A DNA stretch of 11,726 nt from assembly GCA_030602845.1 (NCBI GenBank), contig JAUVYZ010000030.1, positions 1-11,726 on the forward strand, in the 5' to 3' direction. Numbering within the stretch: position 1 is the first letter of the stretch; each line of letters opens with the position of its first letter. Under the pieces are notes generated by a model. That model did no database searches, was not told the DNA's origin, and was given only the letters and a program-made list of their open reading frames with translations. Made by a program: the position numbers and the translations under genes. Source of the stretch: Phycisphaerae bacterium. GTDB taxonomy: Bacteria; Planctomycetota; Phycisphaerae; Sedimentisphaerales; Anaerobacaceae. This document shows, piece by piece, positions 1 through 7,101 of this stretch.

Positions 1-575
1 AGCGCGATATGGACATACTCGCTCAAATCAGCGGCAAACGCATCGCAGCGTCTCCGGCAGGCGCGACGCGCAGGGAAGGACTCGACCTGATGAAGGCAGC
101 CGAGCGGTATCGCCTGCTTCTGGAACTGGGCGAACAGTTCGGCGTCGTGCCACAGATTGAGATATGGGGTTCTTCAAAGAACCTGCACCGATTAGGCCAG
201 TCGATGTTCGTGGTCATCGAAAGCGGCCACCCCAACGCCTGCCTCTTGCCTGATGTCTATCACATCTATAAGGGCGGCTCGGACTTCACCGGCCTGAAAC
301 TGCTCAGCGCCCAGGCTATCCACGTCTTTCACCTGAACGACTACCCCGCCGACCCGCCGCGCGACAGGATAGGCGACCGTGACCGCGTCATGCCCGGCGA
401 CGGCATCGCACCACTGACACAAATCCTGCGCGACCTCCACGCCAACCACAGCCGCACGGTACTATCGCTGGAGCTGTTCAACCCAACCTACTGGAAGCAG
501 GACCCGCTGACCGTAGCCAAGACCGGACTGGCTAAAATGAAGACCGAGGTACGCAAAGCACTGGGCAGAAGTTAA
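1..575 (+). CDS. Sugar phosphate isomerase/epimerase, xylose-isomerase-like TIM barrel (5' end outside the window)
   Basis: This is the C-terminal two-thirds of a cytosolic enzyme of the AP-endonuclease-2/xylose-isomerase-like TIM-barrel superfamily. Such enzymes isomerise or epimerise sugars, sugar phosphates or inositol derivatives with a divalent metal. The reading frame is open to the left edge, and about 190 residues are visible against roughly 280 usual for the family, so the ATG at 9 is probably internal. The late-barrel motifs are in order: PQIEIWG (metal-ligand Glu), LLPDVYHIYKGG (Asp and His), IHVFHLNDYP (His and Asp), MPGDGIAPL and LSLELFNP (Glu). The exact substrate cannot be told. 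A ThuA-domain protein downstream, another family common in carbohydrate catabolism, fits a sugar-use context. It ends in TAA at 573. Confidence 0.85.
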   Translation, partial: RDMDILAQISGKRIAASPAGATRREGLDLMKAAERYRLLLELGEQFGVVPQIEIWGSSKNLHRLGQSMFVVIESGHPNACLLPDVYHIYKGGSDFTGLKLLSAQAIHVFHLNDYPADPPRDRIGDRDRVMPGDGIAPLTQILRDLHANHSRTVLSLELFNPTYWKQDPLTVAKTGLAKMKTEVRKALGRS

Positions 576-597
576 TGTATGGATGTTACCGATGCCT

Positions 598-625
598 TTG
601 CACTGATAGCGTAAAGTTGTATAAA
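598..625 (+). promoter_or_regulatory. Predicted sigma70-type promoter for the Ada-like zinc-domain protein
   Basis: TTGCAC (598-603), a 16-bp spacer, then TATAAA (620-625). Transcription would start near 632, leaving a leader of about 26 nt that contains the GGAAAGGAAG ribosome site at 641-650. It lies just after the isomerase stop codon, so the next gene can be expressed independently. Confidence 0.45.
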
Positions 626-657
626 ACCGACTAATGTATCGGAAAGGAAGCGAAATT

Positions 658-1413
658 ATGAAGACCAAAGGACAGAAACTTCTGACAATTACGTTGGTGA
701 CGTGTGTAGTGGCAGGATTGACCGCGAATTCTTTTGCAAAATTGAGCCACGAGCAGAAGTCTTTAAGCGGAATTGAGACTATGGTTGTTTCAGTAAGTTG
801 CTCTGAAGAGGCGGCAAAAGAAACGGGCTTAAAAAAAGAGGATATCAGAAAAGATATTGCAACACGCCTTGAACAAGCTGGTATTAAGATTATACCCGAG
901 TATATGTATGGGCCACCTCGCCTGCATATAAGAATTAAAGCTTACAAACTTCCCCGTCAGGAAACATTCATTTACAATTTAGAAATTCATTTTGATCAAA
1001 AGGTGGCTTTACCGAGAAATCCTGAAACGAAAATTACCGCTACTACCTGGGAAATCACGTGGCTTGCACATGCGCATAAAGCCCGGTTTGTTGAAAAAAT
1101 CCGAGTAAACCTCCGGATTATGGTTAAAGAATTCATCAGAGACTACCGCAAAGCTAATCCGAAAGCTGACAAGCTGGCTGAGGTCAGTGATGCCAACACC
1201 GTTTCGCTGACAACACAAAAGGAACCGTCAAAGCAGCCTGCCAGGCCCGCAGTGGCCGAACACAAATATATCGCATCGAAGAACAGCAAGGTCTTCCACA
1301 AACCCGACTGTCGTTGGGTAAAGAGAATCTCGGCGAAAAATCTCGTGGGTTACAACAGCAGAGAAGAATCAATACAAGCAGGCAAAAGACCCTGCAAGAC
1401 GTGCAAACCGTAG
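658..1413 (+). CDS. Secreted protein of unknown function with C-terminal Ada-like zinc-binding module
   Basis: The ATG at 658 is preferred over the upstream ATG at 634 because a purine-rich ribosome site (641-650) sits 7 nt before it and a signal peptide then starts at residue 1. That gives 251 residues. Residues 1-27 are a Sec signal (K-rich start, hydrophobic LLTITLVTCVVAGL, cleavage after NSFA). Residues about 40-170 form a domain I do not recognise by function; they resemble hypothetical exported proteins with a 'GI..V.V' start and an 'IR..V...FI.DY..ANP' end. The last 50 residues match the metal-binding fold of the Ada N-terminus: FHKPDC, KNLVGYNSREESIQAG and RPCKTC. Likely ligands are His214, Cys218, Cys246 and Cys249, with His replacing the first Ada Cys. 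No alkyl-transfer role is implied, because this short module occurs alone in many nucleases and secreted proteins. Confidence 0.75.
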   Translation: MKTKGQKLLTITLVTCVVAGLTANSFAKLSHEQKSLSGIETMVVSVSCSEEAAKETGLKKEDIRKDIATRLEQAGIKIIPEYMYGPPRLHIRIKAYKLPRQETFIYNLEIHFDQKVALPRNPETKITATTWEITWLAHAHKARFVEKIRVNLRIMVKEFIRDYRKANPKADKLAEVSDANTVSLTTQKEPSKQPARPAVAEHKYIASKNSKVFHKPDCRWVKRISAKNLVGYNSREESIQAGKRPCKTCKP

Positions 1414-1663
1414 ATATTCATTGACCTTTGCTAAAAGTTGAATAGGTCAAGGACGAGGTCAGGCACCTCTCGATATTATCTGTGAAAATGCTGTCGACAC
1501 TTCCCCGGAATCGAGTTATCATATTAGTGTTAAATTGTGGTATCAGATTTTAGAGATGGTTACTTGGAAAATCCCGGCTGAGAAAGCTCGGGTAGCGATG
1601 TGAACGCTCAGCGTGATGTCTGGGTGTTCCTTATCTCAAGCATATAGCAGAAGGAGTATATCG

Positions 1664-2602
1664 ATGAGCTTGATTGTGAAACTTGCACTGGCTTTACCAG
1701 TGGTTGCCGTGGCGACGTTCGGTTGCGCACAACAAAAGCAAAAGCCCGTACGAATTGTCGTCTGGGACGAACGACAGCCAAAACAGCAGTCTATGTATAA
1801 AAACTTTCTTGGAAATCACATTGCCGACTACCTCCGCAAACAAGAGGGATTTTCCGTCCGTTCGGTTGGCATGGACGACCCTCAGCAGGGCCTGTCGGAT
1901 GTGCTGCTCGATGATTGTGATGTTCTGATTTGGTGGGGGCATGTCCGGCAGGATGAGATTTCCGCGGAGACGGCTCGGCGCATCGTCGAGCGAATCAAAG
2001 CCGGCAAGCTCAGTTTCATCGTGCTGCATTCGGCGCACTGGGCGACGCCGTTCGTCGCGGCAATGGAAGAGCGGACGAAGCAAGACGCACTGGCTAAGCT
2101 CTCCGCAGCCGAACAGGCCAAAGCGAAGGTCGAGTGGGTGGGCAAATTCCAGCGTAAGCCACCCAAGCCTGATGCTGAGTTAACGCCCTCGGTATCCTAT
2201 GAAAAAGCCCAGGACGGTACCACGCTGGTAAGGATTGTCCGGCCGAACTGCTGCTTCCCGGAGTACGCTGCCCATGGCAAGCCAAGCAAGCTCAAGACAC
2301 TCCTTCCCGGTCACCCCATCGCCGGCGGCATTCCTCGCCAGTTCTCCCTTCCCCAGACGGAGATGTATGGCGAGCCGTTCCATGTGCCGGCTCCCGATGC
2401 CGTGGTCTTTGAGGAAACCTGGGAGGCGGGACAGCGATTTCGCAGCGGGGCGGTCTGGAAGCTGGGCAAGGGCAAGCTGTTTTACTTTCGACCGGGCCAC
2501 GAGAACTTTAACGTCTTCCATCAACCCGAGCCGTTAAAAATCATCGCCAACGCCGCCCGGTGGCTGGGAAATGACATCGCAAAGCGCAAGAGCCGGCAAT
2601 GA
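1664..2602 (+). CDS. ThuA domain-containing exported protein, possible lipoprotein
   Basis: This is a 312-residue member of the ThuA (trehalose-utilisation) family, which has a glutamine-amidotransferase-like fold. Its biochemical role is poorly defined but it recurs in sugar-catabolic loci of planctomycetes. The start at 1664 is chosen because AAGGAG lies at 1651-1656, 7 nt upstream; the longer frame from 1613 has no such site and would bury the signal sequence. Residues 1-20 are hydrophobic and end TFG before Cys21, an imperfect lipobox. Family motifs follow: VWDERQP, NFLGNHIADYLR, DDCDVLIWWGHVR, LHSAHWATPF, RPNCCFP, QTEMYGEPFHVP and FYFRPGHE, ending in AARWLGND. The 250-bp gap before it contains no gene, only a weak inverted repeat (TTGACCT 1421-1427 / AGGTCAA 1444-1450) and a small bulged hairpin at 1573-1592. 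The partial isomerase upstream suggests a shared carbohydrate role, which is inference. Confidence 0.85.
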   Translation: MSLIVKLALALPVVAVATFGCAQQKQKPVRIVVWDERQPKQQSMYKNFLGNHIADYLRKQEGFSVRSVGMDDPQQGLSDVLLDDCDVLIWWGHVRQDEISAETARRIVERIKAGKLSFIVLHSAHWATPFVAAMEERTKQDALAKLSAAEQAKAKVEWVGKFQRKPPKPDAELTPSVSYEKAQDGTTLVRIVRPNCCFPEYAAHGKPSKLKTLLPGHPIAGGIPRQFSLPQTEMYGEPFHVPAPDAVVFEETWEAGQRFRSGAVWKLGKGKLFYFRPGHENFNVFHQPEPLKIIANAARWLGNDIAKRKSRQ

Positions 2603-2641
2603 CAAGGGCACTGTCCTGAACAGGGCCGCCCTCCAGCAGTT

Positions 2642-3223
2642 ATGGGTTTAATCACAATCATAATTATAGCCGTCGGCCTGGCAATGGACGCCTTTGCCGT
2701 CTCTATCGTTAGCGGCTCAGCCTGTAAGCAATTAAAGGTAAAACACGCTTTTCGAATTGCTGTTTTTTTCGGCGGCTTTCAGGCACTTATGCCGTTAATA
2801 GGCGCTCTGGCAGGGTTGAGTCTAAAAGAATACATAGCAAATTATGACCATTGGATAGCATTCGGGCTTTTAAGCGCGGTCGGCGGCAAAATGCTTTACG
2901 AATCATTCAAGATTAAACCGGCCAAAGAAAATTTTAATCCGTCCAATATTTTCGTTTTGCTCGTTCTGTCGGTTGCCACCAGTATCGATGCCCTCGTCGT
3001 TGGCATAACGCTTCCGCTCTTGAGAGTTTCAATCGCACCGGCGGTGGTAATCATCGGCCTGGTAACGTTCGTTCTCTCGTATCTTGGCGTATTCATCGGC
3101 AAAAAATCCGGGCACTTTTTCGAAAGCAAAATAGAAGCCCTCGGCGGTCTCGTCCTCATCGCCCTCGGCCTAAAAATACTAATCGAGCATCTGTTTTTCC
3201 AAACCGTCATTGTAGTCGGATAA
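2642..3223 (+). CDS. mntP: Manganese efflux pump MntP
   Basis: This is a 193-residue inner-membrane protein of the MntP (formerly DUF204/YebN) family, which exports Mn2+ to prevent manganese toxicity. The length is normal for the family and there are six predicted helices in two repeated halves. The conserved membrane acidic residues are visible: Asp16 in GLAMDAFAVS, Asp116 in VATSIDALVVG, and Glu165 in the last-helix motif IEALGGLVLIALG. FFGGFQALMPLIG is the usual second-helix signature. The ATG at 2642 fits the family N-terminus, but no clear Shine-Dalgarno is seen. It starts 39 bp after the ThuA stop, so it may be cotranscribed. That gap is too short for the yybP-ykoY manganese riboswitch that often precedes mntP. 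Confidence 0.93.
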   Translation: MGLITIIIIAVGLAMDAFAVSIVSGSACKQLKVKHAFRIAVFFGGFQALMPLIGALAGLSLKEYIANYDHWIAFGLLSAVGGKMLYESFKIKPAKENFNPSNIFVLLVLSVATSIDALVVGITLPLLRVSIAPAVVIIGLVTFVLSYLGVFIGKKSGHFFESKIEALGGLVLIALGLKILIEHLFFQTVIVVG

Positions 3224-3311
3224 AAAAACAATATAATGGATACGCTCTTTCGCTGGTTTGAACAGCTCCAAAAAGGCCGGCAAATATCTTTAATTGCAAG
3301 CGACAGTTTTT

Positions 3312-4388
3312 ATGGCTTCGAAAGTATATTTTATCAAAGCTTTTGTTAATGACGGCGAAAAAGTGATTTCCGAAAAGGCCCGCACGCTGTTTAAGGCAGG
3401 CGGATTCGCAGGCTGCTTTAAGGAAAACGATTTTACCGCTGTCAAGGTCCACGTCGGCGAAGGTGATAACAACACGCATATAACGGCCCCGTGCATTAAA
3501 GGGTTGATTGACGAGCTGCTTGCACTGAAAACAAAACCGTTTGTAACCGACACAAGCACCCTCTATGTCGGCAGAAGGCATAATGCCATCGACCATACCA
3601 TTCTCGCCGCCGAGCACGGCTTCTGCTGCGACACGCTTGGCATACCATTTCTTGCGCCGGACGGATTGTTTGGAACATTACAGACACCGGTCCAGGTCAA
3701 CGGCGAAATAAACAAGGAAGTTTTCATCGCATCCGATATTGTAAGATGCCAGTCGATTCTCTCAGTCGCTCACTTTACCGGCCACGTCGCGGCCTGTGCC
3801 GCCGGAACGTTAAAAACATTGGGGATGGGCTGTGCAAGCAGAAAGGGCAAGATGAGACAGCACGCAGCCCTTACGCTCAGTATCGGCGACGACTGCACAC
3901 GTTGCGGCGAATGCTTCAAACACTGCCCCGCTGACGCTATCACGCTCGACGATGTCAAGGCCCACATCGACCGGGACAAATGTATCGGCTGTGCAGAATG
4001 TCTCGTCGCCTGCAGATTCAACGCCGTCAGATGTAATTGGGGCGAAGAGAGCGAAGTACTGCAAAGAAGTCTCGCAGAACACGCGATGGGCGCCCTGAAA
4101 GGAAAAAAGAACAGGGCTGCATTTTTCAATTACATCATTTCAGTTACAAAAGATTGCGACTGTGTTAGGTCCCCGGACCTGGCCACAATGGTCGATGATA
4201 TCGGCATAGCCGCCTCGGCAGACCCGGTGGCCGTTGATAAAGCAACGCTGGATTTGGTCGAAAACAAAGCCGGCAAAAAACTGGCCGAATTGCTGGACAA
4301 TGACGAAATCAGCCCCCGTTACCAGATTGAGCACGCCGAGCGCATCGGCCTGGGAACCACTAATTACGAGCTTATAGAAGTTCATTAG
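3312..4388 (+). CDS. DUF362 domain-containing 4Fe-4S protein
   Basis: This is a 358-residue protein of the DUF362 family with a built-in bacterial ferredoxin module. The ATG at 3312 (MASKVYFIKAF) is used; a TTG at 3294 would add six residues but does not match the family start. Residues 1-190 are the DUF362 part, with VKVHVGEGDNNTHI and TDTSTLYVGRRHN. Two CxxCxxCxxxC motifs follow: Cys195-198-201-205 (CTRCGECFKHCP) and Cys224-227-230-234 (CIGCAECLVAC), each able to hold a 4Fe-4S cluster. The rest, to residue 358, is the DUF362 C-terminal part. A cytoplasmic electron-transfer role is likely, but partners and substrate are unknown. It follows mntP by 88 bp. A possible promoter (TTGTAG 3210-3215, 16 bp, TATAAT 3232-3237) sits in that gap. 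No clear ribosome site is visible. Confidence 0.85.
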   Translation: MASKVYFIKAFVNDGEKVISEKARTLFKAGGFAGCFKENDFTAVKVHVGEGDNNTHITAPCIKGLIDELLALKTKPFVTDTSTLYVGRRHNAIDHTILAAEHGFCCDTLGIPFLAPDGLFGTLQTPVQVNGEINKEVFIASDIVRCQSILSVAHFTGHVAACAAGTLKTLGMGCASRKGKMRQHAALTLSIGDDCTRCGECFKHCPADAITLDDVKAHIDRDKCIGCAECLVACRFNAVRCNWGEESEVLQRSLAEHAMGALKGKKNRAAFFNYIISVTKDCDCVRSPDLATMVDDIGIAASADPVAVDKATLDLVENKAGKKLAELLDNDEISPRYQIEHAERIGLGTTNYELIEVH

Positions 4389-4409
4389 CGAAAAATGAGC
4401 TTTTTGGCT

Positions 4410-4439
4410 GTCATCCTGAGGCGAAGCTGAAGGATCTGG
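4410..4439. repeat. Dispersed 'GTCATCCTGAGGCGAAGC' type intergenic repeat
   Basis: The 30-bp stretch carries the motif GTCATCCTGAGGCGAAG followed by CTGAAGGATCTGG. ATCCT at 4413-4417 and AGGAT at 4431-4435 form an inverted repeat. It sits 21 bp after the DUF362 stop codon. From general knowledge, very similar strings (GTCATTCTGAG...GAAGAATCT) are common dispersed extragenic repeats in many bacterial genomes. Only one copy is in this window, so its repetitive nature here is inferred. Confidence 0.6.
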
Positions 4440-4527
4440 CCTACAATAAAAATAACGCACCATGGCAAACATAAGATTCCTTGCTCAGAATCAAAGAAAG
4501 ATTGTTAAATATTTATCTAATTTTCGC

Positions 4528-4555
4528 TTGCATTTGGCAGAGATGTCAGTACAAT
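4528..4555 (+). promoter_or_regulatory. Predicted promoter and possible operator of the XRE/S24 regulator
   Basis: TTGCAT (4528-4533), a 16-bp spacer and TACAAT (4550-4555), ending 7 bp before the ATG at 4563. TTGCATT occurs twice, at 4528-4534 and 4556-4562, exactly 28 bp apart, once on the -35 box and once touching the start codon. That arrangement suits autorepression by the encoded regulator. AT-rich DNA lies just upstream. Confidence 0.45.
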
Positions 4556-4562
4556 TTGCATT

Positions 4563-5339
4563 ATGTCGTTAGGCCAGATAATAAGAAAAAGGCGTGAGCA
4601 GTTGCGTCTGACGCTGGACGAGGTCAGCAGTCGCATTGGCTTTTCCAAGCCCTACCTGTCCACGATTGAAACTGACAAGGTAAAAAACCCGCCCGGCGAT
4701 GGGCTGTTAAGAAAACTCGAAAAGATACTCGAGTTTGAGCCGGGCCTGCTGCTGCACATCGCTCATATGGAAGGCCTGCCCTCTGACATTCGTCAGGGAT
4801 ACGAATCCGCCGAAGCCGAAAACCAGAAATTGCGGCGGTTTATCAAAAATCTGAAGCTACGAAAATCTGATGCGACCCAGCTCACCAAAATTCTTTCCCG
4901 GAGCAAATTGGACGTCAAGCAGGCCGGTGCCTCTCTGGCGGCCGGCCGATTGGTGCCGGTGATAAACAAAGTTTCAGCCGGCTATCCGAGTGATTTCAAT
5001 GACCTGGACTACCCTGTGGGCATAGCTGACGATTACGTTCGCTGCCCGGATTTGCACGACGCGAACGCCTTTGCCGTCCGCGTTGTCGGCGATTCGATGG
5101 AGCCGAAGTTCCGAGAGGGTGACATTGTGATTTTCTCGCCCGCCGCCGAGGTGAGCAATGGCGACGACTGCTTCATTCGTATTGCAGAGCCGCACGAAAC
5201 GGCCTTTAATAGCGTCTTTTTTGAGCCGAACAATAAATTTCGACTCCAGCCGAGAAACGAAAAACACTCCCCCATAATCATCGACGGCAAACGCATCAAC
5301 GGCCTGTACCGAGCCATAATAAAATACGAAAAACTATAG
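4563..5339 (+). CDS. XRE-family regulator with S24 (LexA/CI-like) C-terminal domain
   Basis: This is a 258-residue cytoplasmic DNA-binding regulator. Residues 1-65 are a helix-turn-helix of the XRE type (IIRKRREQLRLTLDEVSSRIG, then FSKPYLSTIETDK). A helical linker follows to about residue 130. Residues 130-258 are the S24 domain, with the candidate self-cleavage pair Ala139-Gly140 in KVSAGYP and the nucleophile Ser178 in VVGDSMEPKFREGDIV. In S24 peptidases the general-base Lys lies about 37-43 residues after the Ser, usually in a TFKRV-like context. Here that place reads TAFNSVFF, with Asn216 (codon AAT, 5208-5210). The domain may therefore be unable to cleave itself. No Shine-Dalgarno is seen and the -10 box nearly abuts the ATG, suggesting a leaderless mRNA. 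Targets are unknown; it is convergent with the ComF-family gene. Confidence 0.87.
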   Translation: MSLGQIIRKRREQLRLTLDEVSSRIGFSKPYLSTIETDKVKNPPGDGLLRKLEKILEFEPGLLLHIAHMEGLPSDIRQGYESAEAENQKLRRFIKNLKLRKSDATQLTKILSRSKLDVKQAGASLAAGRLVPVINKVSAGYPSDFNDLDYPVGIADDYVRCPDLHDANAFAVRVVGDSMEPKFREGDIVIFSPAAEVSNGDDCFIRIAEPHETAFNSVFFEPNNKFRLQPRNEKHSPIIIDGKRINGLYRAIIKYEKL

Positions 5340-5392
5340 TAATAATCATTATCAAATTCTTTATTGTTTAGCAGTCACCGGAACGGCGAAAG

Positions 5393-5411
5393 CGTTGTCG
5401 TGCCGACAACG
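5393..5411. terminator. Short hairpin between convergent genes, possible bidirectional terminator
   Basis: CGTTGTCG (5393-5400) and CGACAACG (5404-5411) are perfect inverted arms around a 3-nt loop. The hairpin lies in the 88-bp gap between the stop codons of the convergent XRE/S24 and ComF-family genes. No T-run follows on either strand, so intrinsic termination is uncertain. Confidence 0.4.
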
Positions 5412-5427
5412 GCTAAATAGCACTCCA

Positions 5428-6186
5428 TTAGCTGATATTTTGCCCCGCGACGGCTAAAACTAATGCGAAGACTTTTGAAGCACCGGCCTGTTTCAAGGTC
5501 CTCGCACACTCGTTTAATGTCGCACCCGTGGTTTTTATATCATCGATAAGACAAATCTTTCGCCCGGCAAGTTTATGTCTGTAGCGGACGGCAAAAGCAC
5601 CCGCGACATTTCTGGCACGCGCAGCGGCATTTGCCACCCCTCCTGGTTGTGTCTTGGTGTAGCGTATCCGAACCAAATCTGTATTGATTTTGGCTGTCGG
5701 GTGCTTTAATTTCCTGGCTAAGACTAAAGATTGATTATAGCCACGAACCAATCGCCTTGACCAGTGCAGCGGGACAGGAACGAAAAATTCTATTGCGCTT
5801 ACAAAGCCACCGCCCTGCAGTGCAGAATTAGCCAAAAAGCCTAACGTCAAATCCAGTTCCGTCCGCCCATTCTTAAAGGACAATATCATTTTTCGTAGGG
5901 CTTCTCTGTAAAAACCGCCTCGTGCTATCCGGTCGAAATGTATTTCTTTTCCCTGGCAATCGGGACAAACGCCCTCAAGGATGGCGTATCTACTGGCGTC
6001 TCGCCCGCAGCGAGGGCAGTAATCGCCGCCTGTGCAGCCCAGCAGCTCATCCCAGCAATTTTTGCACAGATTCTTATCGGTTTCGCAAATGCTTCGCTTA
6101 CAGTTGATGCAGACCGCCGGCCAGAGAAGCTGGTTCAAACCTTGCAAGGCAAACGTGACAGTCCGTTTTAGTTTTGCCGTATCCAC
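5428..6186 (-). CDS. ComF family phosphoribosyltransferase-like protein
   Basis: This is a 252-residue cytosolic protein of the ComF/GntX family, linked in some bacteria to handling of DNA taken up by competence or to use of DNA as nutrient. The N-terminal part is a zinc-ribbon region with Cys pairs C26-x2-C29, C41-x2-C44, C57-x2-C60 and C74-x2-C77. The C-terminal part is a type I phosphoribosyltransferase fold with RRLVRGYNQS (144-153) and the PRPP-binding loop ICLIDDIKTTGAT (211-223). Length and motif order are normal. The start is GTG at 6186; no Shine-Dalgarno precedes it, but a TATAAT ends 7 bp upstream, so the mRNA is probably leaderless. TTG codons at residues 14 and 17 are less likely starts. 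It follows the pseudopilin gene on the same strand but has its own promoter. Its biochemical activity is unproven for the family at large. Confidence 0.88.
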   Translation of the reverse strand: MDTAKLKRTVTFALQGLNQLLWPAVCINCKRSICETDKNLCKNCWDELLGCTGGDYCPRCGRDASRYAILEGVCPDCQGKEIHFDRIARGGFYREALRKMILSFKNGRTELDLTLGFLANSALQGGGFVSAIEFFVPVPLHWSRRLVRGYNQSLVLARKLKHPTAKINTDLVRIRYTKTQPGGVANAAARARNVAGAFAVRYRHKLAGRKICLIDDIKTTGATLNECARTLKQAGASKVFALVLAVAGQNIS

Positions 6187-6193
6187 GGCGGTG

Positions 6194-6223
6194 ATTATAC
6201 ATGCTGCTGTGTGGAGTGGTCAA
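6194..6223 (-). promoter_or_regulatory. Predicted sigma70-type promoter of the ComF-family gene, leaderless geometry
   Basis: Read on the minus strand: TTGACC (6223-6218), an 18-bp spacer, then a perfect TATAAT (6199-6194). Seven bases separate the -10 box from the GTG at 6186, so transcription should start at or within a base or two of the start codon. Confidence 0.65.
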
Positions 6224-6253
6224 ATATTGAAACGTCTAACCGTCGAACCGTAT

Positions 6254-7054
6254 CTATTTCAAATCAAACGGCGTGTTGTCTATCGGCTCGAACCAGCCAA
6301 GCATCATATCACAGGACTTGACGCTGTAAATATTTTCCTCTTCAAAAGGGGTCACTTCTTCCGAAGTGATGTGGCCGTCAACCCATCCGACATTTGCTTT
6401 GCCGCGATGCCTGAAGTGAATAGACGGCGAGGCATACCCCCAACTGGTAGCAGGTCGGCCGTCAACTATAAAATAGGGCGGCTCGGCAAACGAGTACTCC
6501 AGATAATAAGGCCTGCCATTATCCAGCTTAGCCATTGCAGTATCCGCAAACATTAGAGTCTCAGTCGGGCGCCTGACCTCGAAATCTCTTGTGGTCACCC
6601 TGCATCTTTCATCTTCATAACCACTTGTCCATATGCGTGAGCCAATATACGTCATATTGTAGCCGTATCCGCCACAGCCATCTTCGAAGTCCCAATCCCA
6701 GGGGTCACCGTGGCGAAAAGCAACCTTCTGGGGACATTTCTTTACACATCCATCAGCCAAGTACGCCGCAAGCGGCCCCTCAGCCGCATCGAATGCGCTG
6801 TTAATATCATCACGCACCCCATGCCAACGGTGTTTGTTAGCGCTGAAGATGTCCATCGCCGCAGGGACATAACCGCCGTCATTTTCACTGCCATAACCAA
6901 TATTGGCCAGCAGAAGCTGGCGGATATTGCTTCTGCAGACGACCTGTCTGCCTTGGGCTCTTGCGGCGGCCAAGACGGGCATTAAGATGCTCATCAGCAG
7001 CCCGATTATCGCTATGGCCACCAGCAACTCAACTAAGGTAAACGCTTTCTTCAT
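6254..7054 (-). CDS. Type II secretion/type IV pilin-like pseudopilin with H-X9-DG motif
   Basis: This is a 266-residue planctomycete-type pseudopilin. The ATG at 7054 is chosen because it gives the short basic leader MKKA followed by FTLVELLVAIAIIGLLMSIL, the classic prepilin N-methylation helix with Glu5 of the mature form. An ATG at 7075 would add seven residues. Cleavage is expected after Ala4, where Gly is more usual. After about residue 35 comes a globular periplasmic domain with many Cys and Trp. His216 and Asp226-Gly227 (HRGKANVGWVDG) form the H-X9-DG 'prepilin processing-associated' signature. Such proteins are numerous in Phycisphaerae, and their individual roles are mostly unknown. 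It begins 47 bp after the riboswitch-controlled gene on the same strand, with no terminator or clear promoter between them, so cotranscription and control by cobalamin are plausible. The ribosome site is weak (GGGT). Confidence 0.88.
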   Translation of the reverse strand: MKKAFTLVELLVAIAIIGLLMSILMPVLAAARAQGRQVVCRSNIRQLLLANIGYGSENDGGYVPAAMDIFSANKHRWHGVRDDINSAFDAAEGPLAAYLADGCVKKCPQKVAFRHGDPWDWDFEDGCGGYGYNMTYIGSRIWTSGYEDERCRVTTRDFEVRRPTETLMFADTAMAKLDNGRPYYLEYSFAEPPYFIVDGRPATSWGYASPSIHFRHRGKANVGWVDGHITSEEVTPFEEENIYSVKSCDMMLGWFEPIDNTPFDLK

Positions 7055-7101
7055 ATTTGCACCCGTTTGCCCCATTGCAATCTACGCCGGACATTATTGC
7101 G

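Noticed and set aside
1421..1592. Weak inverted repeats (TTGACCT/AGGTCAA and a bulged CCCG/CGGG hairpin) before the ThuA gene
   Set aside because: They are short, with a long loop or a bulge, and lack T-runs; not enough to call a terminator or riboswitch.
2603..2641. Possible manganese (yybP-ykoY) riboswitch before mntP
   Set aside because: Only 38 bp separate the ThuA stop from mntP and none of the conserved blocks of that riboswitch are visible.
3236..3349. 37-residue open frame starting at ATG 3236 and overlapping the DUF362 start
   Set aside because: Its ATG overlaps a possible TATAAT, no ribosome site is present and no recognisable family or hydrophobic pattern is seen; probably chance.
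6032..6985. Plus-strand open frames opposite the ComF-family and pseudopilin genes
   Set aside because: They are shadows of two well-supported minus-strand genes with strong family motifs.
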